Shown here piece by piece: positions 29,278 to 39,224 of a stretch of 64,000 bases of DNA. The stretch is from Streptomyces sp. Go-475 (lineage in GTDB: Bacteria; Actinomycetota; Actinomycetes; Streptomycetales; Streptomycetaceae), in assembly GCF_003330845.1 (NCBI RefSeq), contig NZ_CP026121.1, positions 2,089,501-2,153,500 of the forward strand, given 5' to 3'. Made by a program: the position numbers and the translations under genes. The notes below the pieces were generated by a model. It did not search any database. It saw nothing but the letters and a program-made list of their open reading frames with translations, and was not told where the DNA came from. Within the stretch, counting starts at the first letter, position 1. Every line of letters starts with the position of its first letter.

Positions 29278-29994
29278 GTGACAGACTCTCTTCTCGCTAT
29301 GGACATATCCGGGATCCAGCTCAGAGCCGTGCGCGCGGCGCTGTTCACGGCCGTGGTCGTGACGCTCAGCACCGCGTCGCACGTGCTGCTGTCCCGGGTC
29401 CCGCTCCCGCTGGGCACGGTGGCCGGGGTCGCCGCCGCCGTGTTCCTGATCGCGTACGCCCTGGCGGGCCGCGAGCGCTCCTTCGGGAGGATCGCGGCCC
29501 TGCTGATCCCGCTGGAACTGGCCGCCGACACGGTGTTCACCACGGGCCAGCACGCCTGCTACGGCCGCGCGGGCGGCCCGGTCGCGGGCCCCCTGCGCTC
29601 GGTCGGCCTGGACGTGCTGTGCGGCGGCGGCGAGGTCGGCACCCCGCTGGCGCGCATGGCCGGGGCCACGGGCACCGAGCGCCTCGCGGCCGCGGTCGCC
29701 CACGCGGACCCGGCCACCGCCTGGCTGCTGCTCGCCGCGCACCTCGGCGTCGGTCTCCTGGCCGCCGTGTGGCTGCGCCGGGGCGAGCGGGCCCTGGCCG
29801 AGCTGCTGCGGGCCGTTGCGGCGACGTCGTTCCGGCCGCTGCTGCTGGCGGTCGCCGCGGTGACGGCGCGCAGGCGACCGGCAGGGCGCCGGCTGCCGTC
29901 GCGTGCCGCCGACCGCACGCCCACCGCCCGCGAGCTGGTCCTCGCGTACTCCCTGGGACGGCGCGGACCGCCGTGCTCGCCCGCCTTCGCGTGA
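29278..29994 (+). CDS. Integral membrane protein of unknown function
   Basis: 238-aa protein with four or so hydrophobic segments (about 18-38, 45-63, 69-88 and 140-165) and a basic C-terminal tail rich in Arg. A Cys-containing loop (QHACYGRAGG ... LDVLCGGG) lies between helices. GTG at 29278 is listed; ATG 29299 (MDISGIQLRAV) is an equally good start. It is about 115 nt upstream of the DsbA-like gene, and such pairs can work in envelope redox chemistry, but no motif proves it. Confidence 0.65.
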   Translation: MTDSLLAMDISGIQLRAVRAALFTAVVVTLSTASHVLLSRVPLPLGTVAGVAAAVFLIAYALAGRERSFGRIAALLIPLELAADTVFTTGQHACYGRAGGPVAGPLRSVGLDVLCGGGEVGTPLARMAGATGTERLAAAVAHADPATAWLLLAAHLGVGLLAAVWLRRGERALAELLRAVAATSFRPLLLAVAAVTARRRPAGRRLPSRAADRTPTARELVLAYSLGRRGPPCSPAFA

Positions 29995-30024
29995 GGCACA
30001 CGCCTCCTCGTGAGGCACACGCCT
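29990..30024. repeat. 16-bp tandem direct repeat
   Basis: CGTGAGGCACACGCCT occurs at 29990-30005 and again at 30009-30024. The first copy contains the stop codon of the membrane-protein gene. It may be a slippage duplication in the 3' untranslated region. Confidence 0.85.
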
Positions 30025-30108
30025 TCGCGCAGGGCGTTTTCGAGCACCCGCAGTCCCCCTTACGTATCCCGCACACGAGTGTGCGCGTCCCCGACGGAGA
30101 ACATCACC

Positions 30109-30927
30109 ATGAGCAAGAGGAACAGCCAGGCGGCGAAGACGGCGGCCCGTGAGCGGCTGCGCGTCGAGCGCGAGCGCGAGGCCAAGCGGGCCAAGGCCAA
30201 GCGGCAGATCATCGTCGCCGGCTCCATCGTCGGCGTCCTGGCGATAGCCGGCGGCATCGGCTACGCGGTCGTCCAGACCAACAAGCCGACCCACTGGGAG
30301 GCGGCGAAGGACGACAAGGTCGTCGCCCCCGCCCACACCACGGGCACCGACGGCACCACGGTCGTCATCGGCAAGGCCTCGGCGAAGAAGACCCTCAAGG
30401 TCTACGAGGACCCGCGCTGCCCCGTGTGCGCCCAGTTCGAGCAGACCGTCGGCCCGACCCTGAAGAAGGACGTCGACGACGGCAAGTACAAGATGCAGTT
30501 CATCGGCGCCACGTTCATCGACAACAAGGACAACGGCGAGGGCTCGAAGAACGCGCTGAGCGCCCTGGGCGCCGCGCTCGACGTGAGCGACAAGGCGTTC
30601 CTCGACTACAAGGCCGCGCTGTACTCCGCGAAGTGGCACCCGGACGAGTCGACCGACAAGTTCAAGGACGACAGCTACCTCATCAAGGTCGCGAACACCG
30701 TCCCGGAGCTGAAGGACAACAAGAAGTTCCAGGACGCGGTCGAGAAGGGCACCTACGACGCCTGGGCGATGGCCATGTCGAAGACCTTCGACGACAACAA
30801 GGACGGCGTGCAGGGCACCCCTTCCTTCGTCATGGACGGCAAGCAGCTCACCGCCGACAGCCAGGGCACGCCGCTGATGACGGTGGCCGACTTCAACCGG
30901 GTCGTGGGCGAGGCCCTCAAGAAGTGA
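30109..30927 (+). CDS. DsbA-family thioredoxin-like protein, membrane-anchored
   Basis: 272-aa paralogue of the protein at 1205-1981. Charged N-terminus (1-33), one transmembrane helix (about 34-54), then a DsbA-like domain with CPVC in EDPRCPVCAQFE and GTPSFVMDG as the cis-Pro loop. The helical insertion is lysine- and aspartate-rich (HPDESTDKFKDDSY). The ATG follows GGAGA. It is predicted to act on cysteines outside the membrane. A strong terminator follows, making it separate from phoD. Confidence 0.88.
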   Translation: MSKRNSQAAKTAARERLRVEREREAKRAKAKRQIIVAGSIVGVLAIAGGIGYAVVQTNKPTHWEAAKDDKVVAPAHTTGTDGTTVVIGKASAKKTLKVYEDPRCPVCAQFEQTVGPTLKKDVDDGKYKMQFIGATFIDNKDNGEGSKNALSALGAALDVSDKAFLDYKAALYSAKWHPDESTDKFKDDSYLIKVANTVPELKDNKKFQDAVEKGTYDAWAMAMSKTFDDNKDGVQGTPSFVMDGKQLTADSQGTPLMTVADFNRVVGEALKK

Positions 30928-30956
30928 CGGCAGGCCGGGGACCGGCCGGCATGTGA

Positions 30957-30989
30957 AGAGCGGGCGAACTTCCGGAGTTCGCCCGCTCT
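30957..30989 (+). terminator. Terminator after DsbA-like gene
   Basis: A 14-bp perfect inverted repeat (30957-30970 and 30976-30989) with a 5-nt loop begins 30 nt after the stop at 30927. Confidence 0.88.
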
Positions 30990-30996
30990 GGTGCAT

Positions 30997-31018
30997 ACCG
31001 ATCAGTAACCTGATCGGT
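30997..31018. promoter_or_regulatory. Perfect palindrome abutting the phoD start codon
   Basis: ACCGATCAG-TAAC-CTGATCGGT is a perfect 9-bp inverted repeat with a 4-nt centre, ending 1 nt before the GTG start of the phosphatase gene. No Shine-Dalgarno is visible, and TAACCT at the centre could be a -10 box of a leaderless transcript. It is a good operator candidate. No classical PHO box repeats are obvious in this short gap. Confidence 0.55.
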
Positions 31019-31019
31019 C

Positions 31020-32690
31020 GTGACCAGTCGATACAGATCATCGAAGCCGTCCGAGGGCCTCAACTCCCTCGCCCCGCGCCGCCGTACGGTCGTCAAGGCC
31101 GCGGCGGCGACCGCTGTCCTGGCCGGGCCGCTGGCGGCGACCCTGCCCGCGCGCGCCGTCGACCAGGCCCCCGCCTTCCTGCACGGCGTGGCCTCCGGCG
31201 ACCCGTTGCCGGACGGCATCCTGCTGTGGACCCGTGTGACGCCCGTCCCGGAGGCGATACCCGGCTCCGGGCTCGGCCCGGACACCGAGGTGAGCTGGGT
31301 GGTCGCCAGGGACAAGGCGTTCACCACCGTCGTCGCCAAGGGCTCCACCACCGCGACCGCCGCCTCCGACCACACCGTGAAGGCCGACATCCGCGGCCTG
31401 GAGCCGGCCACCGACTACTGGTTCCGCTTCTCCGCCGGCGGCACCGACTCCCCCGCCGCCCGCACCCGCACCGCCCCGGCGCCCGACGCGGCCGTCGCGA
31501 ACCTCCGCTTCGGCGTGGTCTCCTGCGCCAACTGGGAGGCCGGCTACTTCTCCGCGTACCGTCATCTCGCGGCCCGCGGCGACCTGGACGCCTGGCTGCA
31601 CCTCGGCGACTACATCTACGAGTACGGCACCGGCGAGTACGGCACCCGCGGCACGGTCGTCCGTCCGCACGCCCCGGCCCACGAGATCGTCACGCTCGCC
31701 GACTACCGCGTCCGGCATGCCCGTTACAAGACCGACCCGGACCTCCAGGCCCTGCACGCGGCGGCCCCGGTCGTGGCGATCTTGGACGACCACGAGTTCG
31801 CCAACGACGCCTGGTCGGGCGGCGCCGAGAACCACACGGAGGGCGCGGAGGGCACCTGGTCCGCCCGCCGGGCCGCCGCCAAGCAGGCCTACTTCGAGTG
31901 GATGCCGGTGCGCCCGGCGATCGCGGGCACGACCTACCGCCGGCTGCGCTTCGGCAAGCTGGCCGACCTGTCGCTGCTGGACCTGCGCTCGTTCCGCTCG
32001 CAGCAGGTCAAGGTCGGCGACGGTGAGGTCGACGACCCGGACCGCACGCTCACCGGCCGGGCCCAGCTCGACTGGCTCAAGGCGGGCCTGAAGGCGTCCG
32101 ACACCACCTGGCGGCTGATCGGCAACTCCGTGATGATCTCGCCGTTCGCGATCGGCTCGCTCTCCGCCGACCTGCTGAAGCCGCTGGCCAAGCTGCTGGG
32201 CCTGCCGCAGGAGGGCCTCGCCCTCAACCCCGACCAGTGGGACGGCTACACCGACGACCGCCGCGAGATCCTGGCGCACCTGCGCGCGAACGCGATCCGC
32301 AACACGGTCTTCCTCACCGGCGACATCCACATGGCCTGGGCCAACGACGTGCCGGTGGACGCCGGCACGTATCCGCTGTCCCCGTCGGCCGCCACGGAGT
32401 TCGTCGTCACCTCGGTCACCTCCGACAACCTCGACGACATCGTCAAGGTCCCACAGGGCACGGTCTCCGCGGTCGCCGCGCCGGTCATCCGCGCGGCCAA
32501 CCGGCACGTCCACTGGGTCGACACCGACCGCCACGGCTTCGGCGTCCTGGACATCACCGCCGAGCGCGCGCAGATGGACTACTACGTCCTGTCCGACCGC
32601 ACGAAGCGCGACGCGACCGCCACCTGGTCCCGCTCGTACCGCACCCGCAGCGGCACGCAGAAGGTCGAGCGCACCTACGACCCGGTGTAG
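31020..32690 (+). CDS. phoD: PhoD-family alkaline phosphatase/phosphodiesterase, Tat-exported
   Basis: 556-aa secreted Fe/Ca-type phosphatase. A twin-arginine signal ([18 protein letters not shown]) spans about residues 20-48, ending in ARA. The PhoD N-terminal domain follows ([20 protein letters not shown]), then the metallophosphatase core with His194/Asp197 in [20 protein letters not shown], and LTGDIHMAW. Function: release of phosphate from external phosphoesters under phosphate limitation, in S. coelicolor controlled by PhoRP. GTG start with no clear ribosome-binding site. Confidence 0.92.
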   Translation: MTSRYRSSKPSEGLNSLAPRRRTVVKAAAATAVLAGPLAATLPARAVDQAPAFLHGVASGDPLPDGILLWTRVTPVPEAIPGSGLGPDTEVSWVVARDKAFTTVVAKGSTTATAASDHTVKADIRGLEPATDYWFRFSAGGTDSPAARTRTAPAPDAAVANLRFGVVSCANWEAGYFSAYRHLAARGDLDAWLHLGDYIYEYGTGEYGTRGTVVRPHAPAHEIVTLADYRVRHARYKTDPDLQALHAAAPVVAILDDHEFANDAWSGGAENHTEGAEGTWSARRAAAKQAYFEWMPVRPAIAGTTYRRLRFGKLADLSLLDLRSFRSQQVKVGDGEVDDPDRTLTGRAQLDWLKAGLKASDTTWRLIGNSVMISPFAIGSLSADLLKPLAKLLGLPQEGLALNPDQWDGYTDDRREILAHLRANAIRNTVFLTGDIHMAWANDVPVDAGTYPLSPSAATEFVVTSVTSDNLDDIVKVPQGTVSAVAAPVIRAANRHVHWVDTDRHGFGVLDITAERAQMDYYVLSDRTKRDATATWSRSYRTRSGTQKVERTYDPV

Positions 32691-32696
32691 CCGCTG

Positions 32697-33266
32697 CTAC
32701 AGGGTTTCGAGGAAGCCGAGCGCCACCCGCCAGGTGGCCTCGGCCGCCTCCTCGTCGTAGTCCGGCAGGTCGGGGTCGGTGTACAGGTGGCCGGCCCCGG
32801 CGTACCGGTACACCTCGACGTCGGCGCCCGTGCGGCCCATCTGGAGGTACCAGGCGCTGAGCCAGTCGTCCGTCTCGAAGGGGTCCGGCTCGGCCACGTG
32901 CAGCTGGACCGGCAGCTCGTCCACCGTGACGCCCGGCGCGATGTCCGACGTGCCGTGCAGGAGCAGCAGGCCGCGCGCCTTGTCGTCGCCGAGGGCGAGG
33001 GTCTGGGCGACGGAGGCGCCGAGCGAGAAGCCGGCGTACACCAGCCCGCGCTCCGAGTAGGGCGCGGCGGCGAGCACGGCCCGCTTCAGCAGCTCGTCCT
33101 TGCCGATCTTCTCCTTGTGCTCCATGCCCTCCTCAACCGTCTCGAACGTGCGCCCCTCGAAGAGGTCGGGCGTCCACACCTCGTGTCCGGCCGTGCGCAG
33201 CCGGTCAGCGGCCTGGCGCACCGCGGGCCGCAGACCGAAGGCCGAGTGAAAGAGCATGATGTTCAT
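32697..33266 (-). CDS. Dienelactone hydrolase-family alpha/beta hydrolase
   Basis: 189-aa alpha/beta hydrolase. Nucleophile elbow AGFSLGAS, acid in the PDPFETDDW region and His in AGHLYTDPDLPDYD are seen. Begins MNIMLFHSAFG, an ATG chosen over a longer upstream in-frame start. Substrate unknown. Its stop is 6 nt from that of the convergent phoD, and the complementary TGTAGC/GCTACA bases between them could form only a weak hairpin. Confidence 0.85.
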   Translation of the reverse strand: MNIMLFHSAFGLRPAVRQAADRLRTAGHEVWTPDLFEGRTFETVEEGMEHKEKIGKDELLKRAVLAAAPYSERGLVYAGFSLGASVAQTLALGDDKARGLLLLHGTSDIAPGVTVDELPVQLHVAEPDPFETDDWLSAWYLQMGRTGADVEVYRYAGAGHLYTDPDLPDYDEEAAEATWRVALGFLETL

Positions 33267-33373
33267 GAGGCCATGGTGCCAGCCGGGTGTGACGAGGCCA
33301 CTTCGCGGCACTACCCACGCCGCCGCGCAAGTCACATGTTCATGCCCCCCGTGAGCCGGTTAGGTTCGGTGGC

Positions 33374-34504
33374 ATGGAGAACCTGCTACGACCGCTGATC
33401 GTGGTCGGTGGCTCGGTCGTGCTCACGCTGGTGATCGGCTGGGCCACCGACTTCCTGCTGCGCAAGGCCGACGAACGGCACCACGACACCCCGCTGTGGG
33501 GGCTGCTGCGCCGTGGCCGCATCCCGTACCAGCTCGTCCTCCTCGCGGCCCTGCTGAGAGGGTCCTACGACGAGGCGCAGCTGCTGGAGAGCCGCCGCGA
33601 GGGCATCGGCCAGACACTGACCCTGGTGCTGATCGGGTCGACGGCCTGGCTGGTGATCCGTATCGCCGCGGCGATCGTCGAGACGTCGTACAGCCGGTAC
33701 GCCAATGCGCGGGCCCACCGCGACCCGGCCCGGGTCCGCCGGGTGCGCACCCAGGTGACGCTGATCATGCGGGTGGTGTCGGCGATCGTCGGTGTGGTGG
33801 CGGCGGCGAGCATGCTGCTGACGTTCCCGGCGTTCCGCGCGGCGGGTGCCTCGCTGCTGGCCTCGGCCGGCATCCTCGGCATCGTCGCCGGTGTCGCCGC
33901 GCAGTCCACGCTGAGCAACATGTTCGCGGGGTTCCAGATCGCCTTCGGCGACATGGTGCGCATCGGGGACACCGTGGTCGTGGACGGCGAGTGGGGCACG
34001 GTCGAGGAGATCACGCTGACGTTCCTGACCGTGCGCACCTGGGACGAGCGCCGGATCACCATGCCGGTGTCGTACTTCACGTCCAAGCCGTTCGAGAACT
34101 GGTCGCGCGGCACGCCCCAGATGACCGGCACCGTCTTCTGGCACGTCGACCACACGGCGCCCGTGGAGGCGATGCGCGAGAAGCTCCGCGACATCCTGCG
34201 CGAGTGCCCGGCCTGGGACGGCCGCGCCTACGACCTGTCCGTCACGGACACCACCCCGAACACCATGCAGGTGCGGGCCCTGGTGACGGCGAAGGACGCG
34301 GACGACATCTGGACCGCGCGGGTCACCGTCCGCGAGCGGATGCTCCGCTGGCTGTCCGAGGAGCACCCGTACGCCCTGCCCCGGGTCAACACGGCGGACG
34401 CGATCCTGCCGCCGTCCCGGAACGGCAACGGCCACCGCCCGTCCCCGGACGGCGTCCCGAACCAGCAGCGCCGCTTCCACGGCTCGGCCCGCCCGGAACG
34501 CTAG
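33374..34504 (+). CDS. MscS-family mechanosensitive channel
   Basis: 376-aa channel that releases solutes on osmotic downshock. Three or four N-terminal helices lead to the pore-lining helix and beta domain: ASAGILGIVAGVAAQSTLSN and GFQIAFGDMVRIGDTVVVDG. A cytoplasmic alpha/beta vestibule ends in a disordered Asn/Gly/Pro-rich tail. ATG start; monocistronic with a strong terminator. Confidence 0.92.
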   Translation: MENLLRPLIVVGGSVVLTLVIGWATDFLLRKADERHHDTPLWGLLRRGRIPYQLVLLAALLRGSYDEAQLLESRREGIGQTLTLVLIGSTAWLVIRIAAAIVETSYSRYANARAHRDPARVRRVRTQVTLIMRVVSAIVGVVAAASMLLTFPAFRAAGASLLASAGILGIVAGVAAQSTLSNMFAGFQIAFGDMVRIGDTVVVDGEWGTVEEITLTFLTVRTWDERRITMPVSYFTSKPFENWSRGTPQMTGTVFWHVDHTAPVEAMREKLRDILRECPAWDGRAYDLSVTDTTPNTMQVRALVTAKDADDIWTARVTVRERMLRWLSEEHPYALPRVNTADAILPPSRNGNGHRPSPDGVPNQQRRFHGSARPER

Positions 34505-34511
34505 AAGGACA

Positions 34512-34546
34512 CAGGAGGGCTGCCCCTGGAAGGGGCAGCCCTCCTG
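34512..34546. terminator. Strong bidirectional terminator
   Basis: A 16-bp perfect stem (34512-34527 and 34531-34546) with a 3-nt loop lies between the convergent ends of mscS and the SDR gene. Confidence 0.92.
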
Positions 34547-34558
34547 TTGCTGCTTCGC

Positions 34559-35299
34559 TCAGTGACCGCGCTCGGCGCCGCCGTTGACCTGGATGATCTG
34601 GGAGGTGATGTGCCCGGCCTCCGGGGAGGCGAGCCAGTGCAGGGTCTCGGCGACGTCGGCGGGGGTCCCGGCCCGGCCGGTCGAGGTCTCCCCGACGAGC
34701 CGCGCCCGCCGCTCCTCGGCCATCGAGTCGCCGAAGAACTCGGTGTCCTCGATGTAGCCGGGCGCGACGACGTTCGCGGTGATGCCGCGCGGCCCCAGCT
34801 CCCGCGCCAGATCGTGGGCGTACGGGTGCAGCCCCGCCTTGGCCGCCGCGTAGGCCCCGCTCCCGGATCCCCGGTAGGCGGCGATCGAACTCAGGAACAG
34901 CACCCGGCCACCGGGCTCGGCGAGGCGCGGCTTCAGCGCCTCGGTGAGCAGGACGGCGGTCAGGGTGTTGAGCCGGAAGTTCACGTTCCAGGTGTGCGCG
35001 ACGGCCTCCAGCGGGTCGTCGCCCGGGGCGTCCGGCTCCAGCAGTCCGTTGCCTCCGGCGCTGTGCACGAGCACGTCCACGGAGCCGAACTCCCGTTCCA
35101 CGAAGGCGGCGACGCCCCGCACGTCGTCCGGCTCGGCGAGATCGGCCGCGTACGTCAGAGCGCCGGGCACCCCGGCCTTCTCCAGCACCGCGGCCCGCCG
35201 CCCGAGCAGCAGCACCCGATCCCCGCTCGCGGCGAATGCCCGGGCCGCCGCCAGCCCAATTCCGGTACCTCCACCACTGATTACAACATTACGTGCCAT
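34559..35299 (-). CDS. Short-chain dehydrogenase/reductase
   Basis: 246-aa classical SDR. The NAD(P) loop GGGTGIG is at 9-15 and the catalytic set Ser137/138, Tyr150 and Lys154 (LSSIAAYRGSGSGAYAAAK) is complete; HSAGGNG replaces the usual NNAG. Closest in feel to FabG-like oxidoreductases; substrate unknown. The ATG start (MARNVVISGGG) is chosen. Separated from the antiporter gene upstream by 46 nt. Confidence 0.9.
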   Translation of the reverse strand: MARNVVISGGGTGIGLAAARAFAASGDRVLLLGRRAAVLEKAGVPGALTYAADLAEPDDVRGVAAFVEREFGSVDVLVHSAGGNGLLEPDAPGDDPLEAVAHTWNVNFRLNTLTAVLLTEALKPRLAEPGGRVLFLSSIAAYRGSGSGAYAAAKAGLHPYAHDLARELGPRGITANVVAPGYIEDTEFFGDSMAEERRARLVGETSTGRAGTPADVAETLHWLASPEAGHITSQIIQVNGGAERGH

Positions 35300-35345
35300 A
35301 CCGACGACCCTACGACGCCCCAACCCCCCACCGTCAAACGCCGGC

Positions 35346-36962
35346 TCACCGCAGACTACGGACGTCGAGATGCCGCAGCACCCGGTCCACCACCTCGGGA
35401 TCCGCCCCGGGCTCACTCCGCGCCGCCAGCACCTCGTGCCGCGCCGCGCTCAGCATCTCCTGCTGGATCCGCCGCACCCGCTTCACGCGCCGCGCCCGCT
35501 CCCGGTACGCCTCCCGCCGCTCGTCCTCCGCCAGTTCGGGACTGATCCGCACCCCGATGTCGAAGGCCCGCCGCAGCATCTGCTCGGAGAGGTCCTCCGG
35601 CAGCTCCTCGTCCTCCTCGATCTCCCGGAGCCTCCGCTTCGCCGCCTTCGCCGCCCGGATGGCCAGGGCCTTCGCGAACTCCTTCTCCTGGTCCGTGTCG
35701 GCCTTCACCCCGAGCCGCCGCACCAGCCACGGCAATGTCAGCCCCTGCACCACCAGCGTCGCCATGATCACGCCGAACGCGATGAAGATGATCTCGTCCC
35801 GGCTCGGGAAGGGCGCCCCCGAATCCGTCTCCAGCGGAATGGCCAGCACCAGCGCCACCGACGCCACCCCGCGCATCCCGGACCACCACATCACCACGGT
35901 CTCGCGCCAGCTCACCGGGATGTCCTCGTCGTAGTCCCGCCGCGCGTGCAGCCGCTTGGTCAGCCACGTCGCCGGCAACAGCCACAGCAGCCGTACGAGG
36001 ACGACCACGCACACCACCAGCGCCGCCCACCCGAGCAACTGGCCCCACCGGCCGGCCGCGGTGTGGATGGCGTTGTGCAGTTCGAGCCCGACCAGCCCGA
36101 ACGCCACACCGGTGACGAGGGTGTCGACGATGTTCCAGAAGGTGTGCCCGGCCAGCCGCGTCATGACGTCGTCGGCGTCGGAGCCGTACTCCGCGAGGAA
36201 CAGCGCGGTGGTGAGCACGGCGAGCACCCCGGAGCCGTGCAGCTCCTCGGCCATGACGTAGGAGGCGTACGGCACCAGCAGGGTCAGCCCGATCTGCAGG
36301 GTCGCGTCCCCGAGCAGCTCCATCAGCTTGTTCGCGCCCCAGCCCAGCGCCAGGCCCACGGCCACCGCCACCACGGCCGACAGCACCAGGTCGAGCCCGG
36401 CCTTCCAGGGCGAGAACGTCCCGCTGACGGCGGCGGCGATCGCCACGTGGTAGAGGACGATGGCCGTCACGTCGTTGAAGAGCCCCTCGCCCTCCAGGAT
36501 CGACACCAGCCGGCGCGGCAGCCCCAACTGCCCGGCTACGGCCGTCGCCGCGACCGGGTCGGGCGGCGCGACCAGCGCGCCGAGGGCGAACGCCGCGGCG
36601 AGCGGCAGCCCGGGCACGATCGCGTTGGCCGCGGCGGCCACGCAGGCCATGGTGACGAACACCAGGGCCACGGCCAGCAGGAAGATCGGTCTCTTGTTCG
36701 CCGCGAACTGCCGCCACGAGGTGCGCCGTACGGCGGCGTACAGCAGGGGCGGCAGCAGCAGCGGCAGGATCAGGTCCGGCGGGATGTCGACGTTCGGCAC
36801 GAAGTCGAGCAGGGCGAGGACTATGCCCAGCAGCGTCATCAGCACCGGCGCGGGCATCCCGAGCCGGTCCCCGACCGGGACGCTGATCACGGCCCCGAGC
36901 AGCAGCACGAACAGCAGGGCCAACTGATCCACGGTCAGCGCTCCGGGAGGTCGGACGTTCAC
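35346..36962 (-). CDS. Na+/H+ antiporter (CPA1 family)
   Basis: 538-aa antiporter with about 12 membrane segments. Seen: ALVAPPDPVAATAVAG with paired acidic/proton sites, EGEGLFNDVTAIVLY carrying the conserved Asn-Asp, and WSGMRGVASVALVLAIPL. The last 130 residues form a charged coiled-coil cytoplasmic domain (RAAKAAKRRLREIEEDEELPEDL). GTG at 36962 is preferred because GAGGT precedes it; an ATG 39 nt upstream is in frame. Confidence 0.9.
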   Translation of the reverse strand: MNVRPPGALTVDQLALLFVLLLGAVISVPVGDRLGMPAPVLMTLLGIVLALLDFVPNVDIPPDLILPLLLPPLLYAAVRRTSWRQFAANKRPIFLLAVALVFVTMACVAAAANAIVPGLPLAAAFALGALVAPPDPVAATAVAGQLGLPRRLVSILEGEGLFNDVTAIVLYHVAIAAAVSGTFSPWKAGLDLVLSAVVAVAVGLALGWGANKLMELLGDATLQIGLTLLVPYASYVMAEELHGSGVLAVLTTALFLAEYGSDADDVMTRLAGHTFWNIVDTLVTGVAFGLVGLELHNAIHTAAGRWGQLLGWAALVVCVVVLVRLLWLLPATWLTKRLHARRDYDEDIPVSWRETVVMWWSGMRGVASVALVLAIPLETDSGAPFPSRDEIIFIAFGVIMATLVVQGLTLPWLVRRLGVKADTDQEKEFAKALAIRAAKAAKRRLREIEEDEELPEDLSEQMLRRAFDIGVRISPELAEDERREAYRERARRVKRVRRIQQEMLSAARHEVLAARSEPGADPEVVDRVLRHLDVRSLR

Positions 36963-37027
36963 ACGACTGACCTCAAGCCTGCCACGCAACTGCGAGGACA
37001 AACCGCTTCGGCACCCACCGCGAAGGG

Positions 37028-37498
37028 CTAGAGCGAGCGCCGCATCCCCCGGTGCGGAATGCCCGCCTCCAGGTACTCCGGCCCGTACGGCTCATAGCCG
37101 AGCCGCTCGTAGAACCCCAGGGCATGCGTCTGCGCGTGGAGGTCGACGGCCGTGAGGCCCCGCGCGCGTGCCGCGTCCTCGATGGCCCGCACCAGGGCGG
37201 CCCCGACACCGAGCCCGCGCGCACCGCTCGTCACGGCGAGCCGGCCGAGACAGCCCACGGACGGATCGGCTCCGGTCTGCGCCACGGCCGCCTCCCCGAA
37301 CAGCAGCCGCCCGGTCCCGAGCGGCACGCCGTCCTCCCGGACCGCCAGCACATGGACGGCCCCGGCGTCGTGGGCGTCGTACTCCAGGTCCTCCGGCACG
37401 CCCTGCTCGCCGACGAAGACCTCCTTGCGCACCGCGAAGCAGGCCTCACGGTCGGCCGGGTCCTCGGCGACCCGCACCACGTACCCCGGGGTGCTCAC
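37028..37498 (-). CDS. GNAT-family N-acetyltransferase
   Basis: 156-aa GNAT enzyme. Acetyl-CoA loop is [18 protein letters not shown] (motif A), with [18 protein letters not shown] as motif B. Resembles the ElaA/PA14-like small acetyltransferases. GTG start overlaps the rluD stop by 4 nt, so the two are translationally coupled; acceptor unknown. Confidence 0.9.
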   Translation of the reverse strand: MSTPGYVVRVAEDPADREACFAVRKEVFVGEQGVPEDLEYDAHDAGAVHVLAVREDGVPLGTGRLLFGEAAVAQTGADPSVGCLGRLAVTSGARGLGVGAALVRAIEDAARARGLTAVDLHAQTHALGFYERLGYEPYGPEYLEAGIPHRGMRRSL

Positions 37499-38439
37499 GC
37501 GTAGGTCTCCTCCCGGACCTGGTCGAGGGCCTTCTGCAGGTCCTCCGGGTAGTCGCAGGAGAACTCGGCCCACTGCCCGTCCCCGGGGTGCTCGAAGCCG
37601 AGCCGCACCGCGTGCAGCCACTGGCGGGTCAGACCGAGGCGCTTGGCGAGCGTCGGGTCGGCGCCGTAGGTCAGGTCGCCGACGCAGGGGTGCCGGTGAG
37701 CGGCCATGTGGACGCGGATCTGGTGCGTGCGACCCGTCTCCAGCTTCACGTCGAGCAGGGAGGCGGCGCGGAAGGCCTCGATGAGGTCGTAGTGCGTGAC
37801 GGACGGCTTGCCCTCGGCCGTGACCGCCCACTTGTAGTCGTGGTGCGGGTGCCTGCCGATGGGGGCGTCGATGGTGCCGCTGGTCGGGTCGGGGTGGCCC
37901 TGGACGAGGGTGTGGTACCGCTTGTCGACCGTGCGCTCCTTGAACTGGCGCTTCAGCGACGTGTACGCGTACTCGGACTTGGCGACGACCATCAGCCCGG
38001 ACGTGCCGACGTCGAGGCGGTGGACGATGCCCTGGCGCTCGGCGGCGCCGGAGGTGGAGATCCGGTACCCGGCGGCGGCCAGGCCTCCGATGACGGTGGG
38101 CCCGGTCCAGCCCGGCGACGGGTGCGCCGCGACGCCGACCGGCTTGACGATGACGACCACGTCATCGTCGTCGTGCACGATCTCCATGCCCTCGACCGGC
38201 TCGGCCACCACCTGCACCGGCGCGGGCGCCTGCGGCATCTCGACCTCCAGCCAGGCGCCGCCGTGCACGCGCTCCGACTTGCCGACCACCGACCCGTCGA
38301 CCGTGACCTTCCCCGCGGCGGCGAGCTCGGCCGCCTTGGTACGGGAGAAGCCGAACATGCGGGAGATGGCGGCGTCGACGCGCTCGCCCTCCAGGCCGTC
38401 GGGCACGGGCAGGGTACGGATCTCGGGAATCGTGCTCAC
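37495..38439 (-). CDS. rluD: RluD-type 23S rRNA pseudouridine synthase
   Basis: 314-aa pseudouridine synthase. An N-terminal S4 RNA-binding domain (about 17-66) precedes the catalytic domain with Asp143 in [16 protein letters not shown] and [11 protein letters not shown]. Specificity for helix 69 uridines of 23S rRNA is assumed from the family. GTG start, 54 nt after the lspA stop; typical lspA-rluD pairing. Confidence 0.93.
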   Translation of the reverse strand: MSTIPEIRTLPVPDGLEGERVDAAISRMFGFSRTKAAELAAAGKVTVDGSVVGKSERVHGGAWLEVEMPQAPAPVQVVAEPVEGMEIVHDDDDVVVIVKPVGVAAHPSPGWTGPTVIGGLAAAGYRISTSGAAERQGIVHRLDVGTSGLMVVAKSEYAYTSLKRQFKERTVDKRYHTLVQGHPDPTSGTIDAPIGRHPHHDYKWAVTAEGKPSVTHYDLIEAFRAASLLDVKLETGRTHQIRVHMAAHRHPCVGDLTYGADPTLAKRLGLTRQWLHAVRLGFEHPGDGQWAEFSCDYPEDLQKALDQVREETYA

Positions 38440-38493
38440 CCGTCGAGTATGCCGGACGGGTCCGACAGTCCCGTACGAGAGTCGGACGGTCCC

Positions 38494-39135
38494 TCAGTCC
38501 TTGTGGACGGTGCCGTCCGGGTCGAGCCCCTTGAACGACAGCAGCACGATCAGGATGCCGCCGCACACGATCGCCGAGTCGGCCAGGTTGAACACGGCGA
38601 AGTGCTTGGGCGCGATGAAGTCCACGACCGCGCCCTCGAAGACACCCGGCGCCCGGAAGATCCGGTCGGTGAGGTTGCCCAGCGCACCGCCGAGCAGCAG
38701 GCCCAGCGCGATCGCCCAGGGCAGGCTGTAGAGCTTGCGGGCGAGCCGGGCGATCACCACGATCACCGCCGCCGCGATCATGGTGAAGATCACCGTGAAG
38801 GCCTCGCCGAAGCCGAAGGCGGCGCCCGCGTTGCGGATCGCCTCGAACTTCAGCCAGTCCCCGATGATCTCGATGGGCGGGTGGTGCTCCAGCTTGGCCA
38901 CCACGATCATCTTGCTGATCAGGTCGAGGGCGTACGCGATGGTGGCGACGACGAACAACACCGCGATGCGGCGCCTGCCCCGGGGCCTTCCGGCCGTGGC
39001 CTCCGGCCGGCCCGCGCCCGCGGCGCCGGCGGCCGCCGCCGTGTCGTCGGTGCCGGACCCGCCGGGCCGGTCCTGCCCGTTCCCGGCCGCGTCCGGTGTG
39101 TCCGGCGTACCGATGATGCGCTCCGCCTCTGCCAC
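38494..39135 (-). CDS. lspA: Lipoprotein signal peptidase LspA
   Basis: 213-aa membrane aspartic protease that removes the signal peptide after Lgt has modified the lipobox Cys. Catalytic aspartates are Asp157 (GNLTDRIF) and Asp186 (FNLADSAI); NAGAAFGF is present. It has a 55-residue Ala/Gly/Pro-rich N-terminal extension beyond the E. coli core. GTG start. Likely in one transcript with rluD and GNAT. Confidence 0.95.
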   Translation of the reverse strand: MAEAERIIGTPDTPDAAGNGQDRPGGSGTDDTAAAAGAAGAGRPEATAGRPRGRRRIAVLFVVATIAYALDLISKMIVVAKLEHHPPIEIIGDWLKFEAIRNAGAAFGFGEAFTVIFTMIAAAVIVVIARLARKLYSLPWAIALGLLLGGALGNLTDRIFRAPGVFEGAVVDFIAPKHFAVFNLADSAIVCGGILIVLLSFKGLDPDGTVHKD

Positions 39136-39224
39136 GTGAGTCCCTCAACCTAGGTGCCTGACTGAGGACGAGGGTACGGCACACCCCGCGCCGCCCACGT
39201 GCTCAGGAGGCATTCGGCGGCCGG

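Noticed and set aside
29278..29994. VKOR/DsbB homologue before the DsbA-like gene
   Set aside because: Only two cysteines in one loop and no CxxC; the membrane pattern does not match VKOR.
30957..31018. Both inverted repeats treated as one operator array
   Set aside because: The first is a typical 14-bp terminator after a stop codon; only the second fits an operator.
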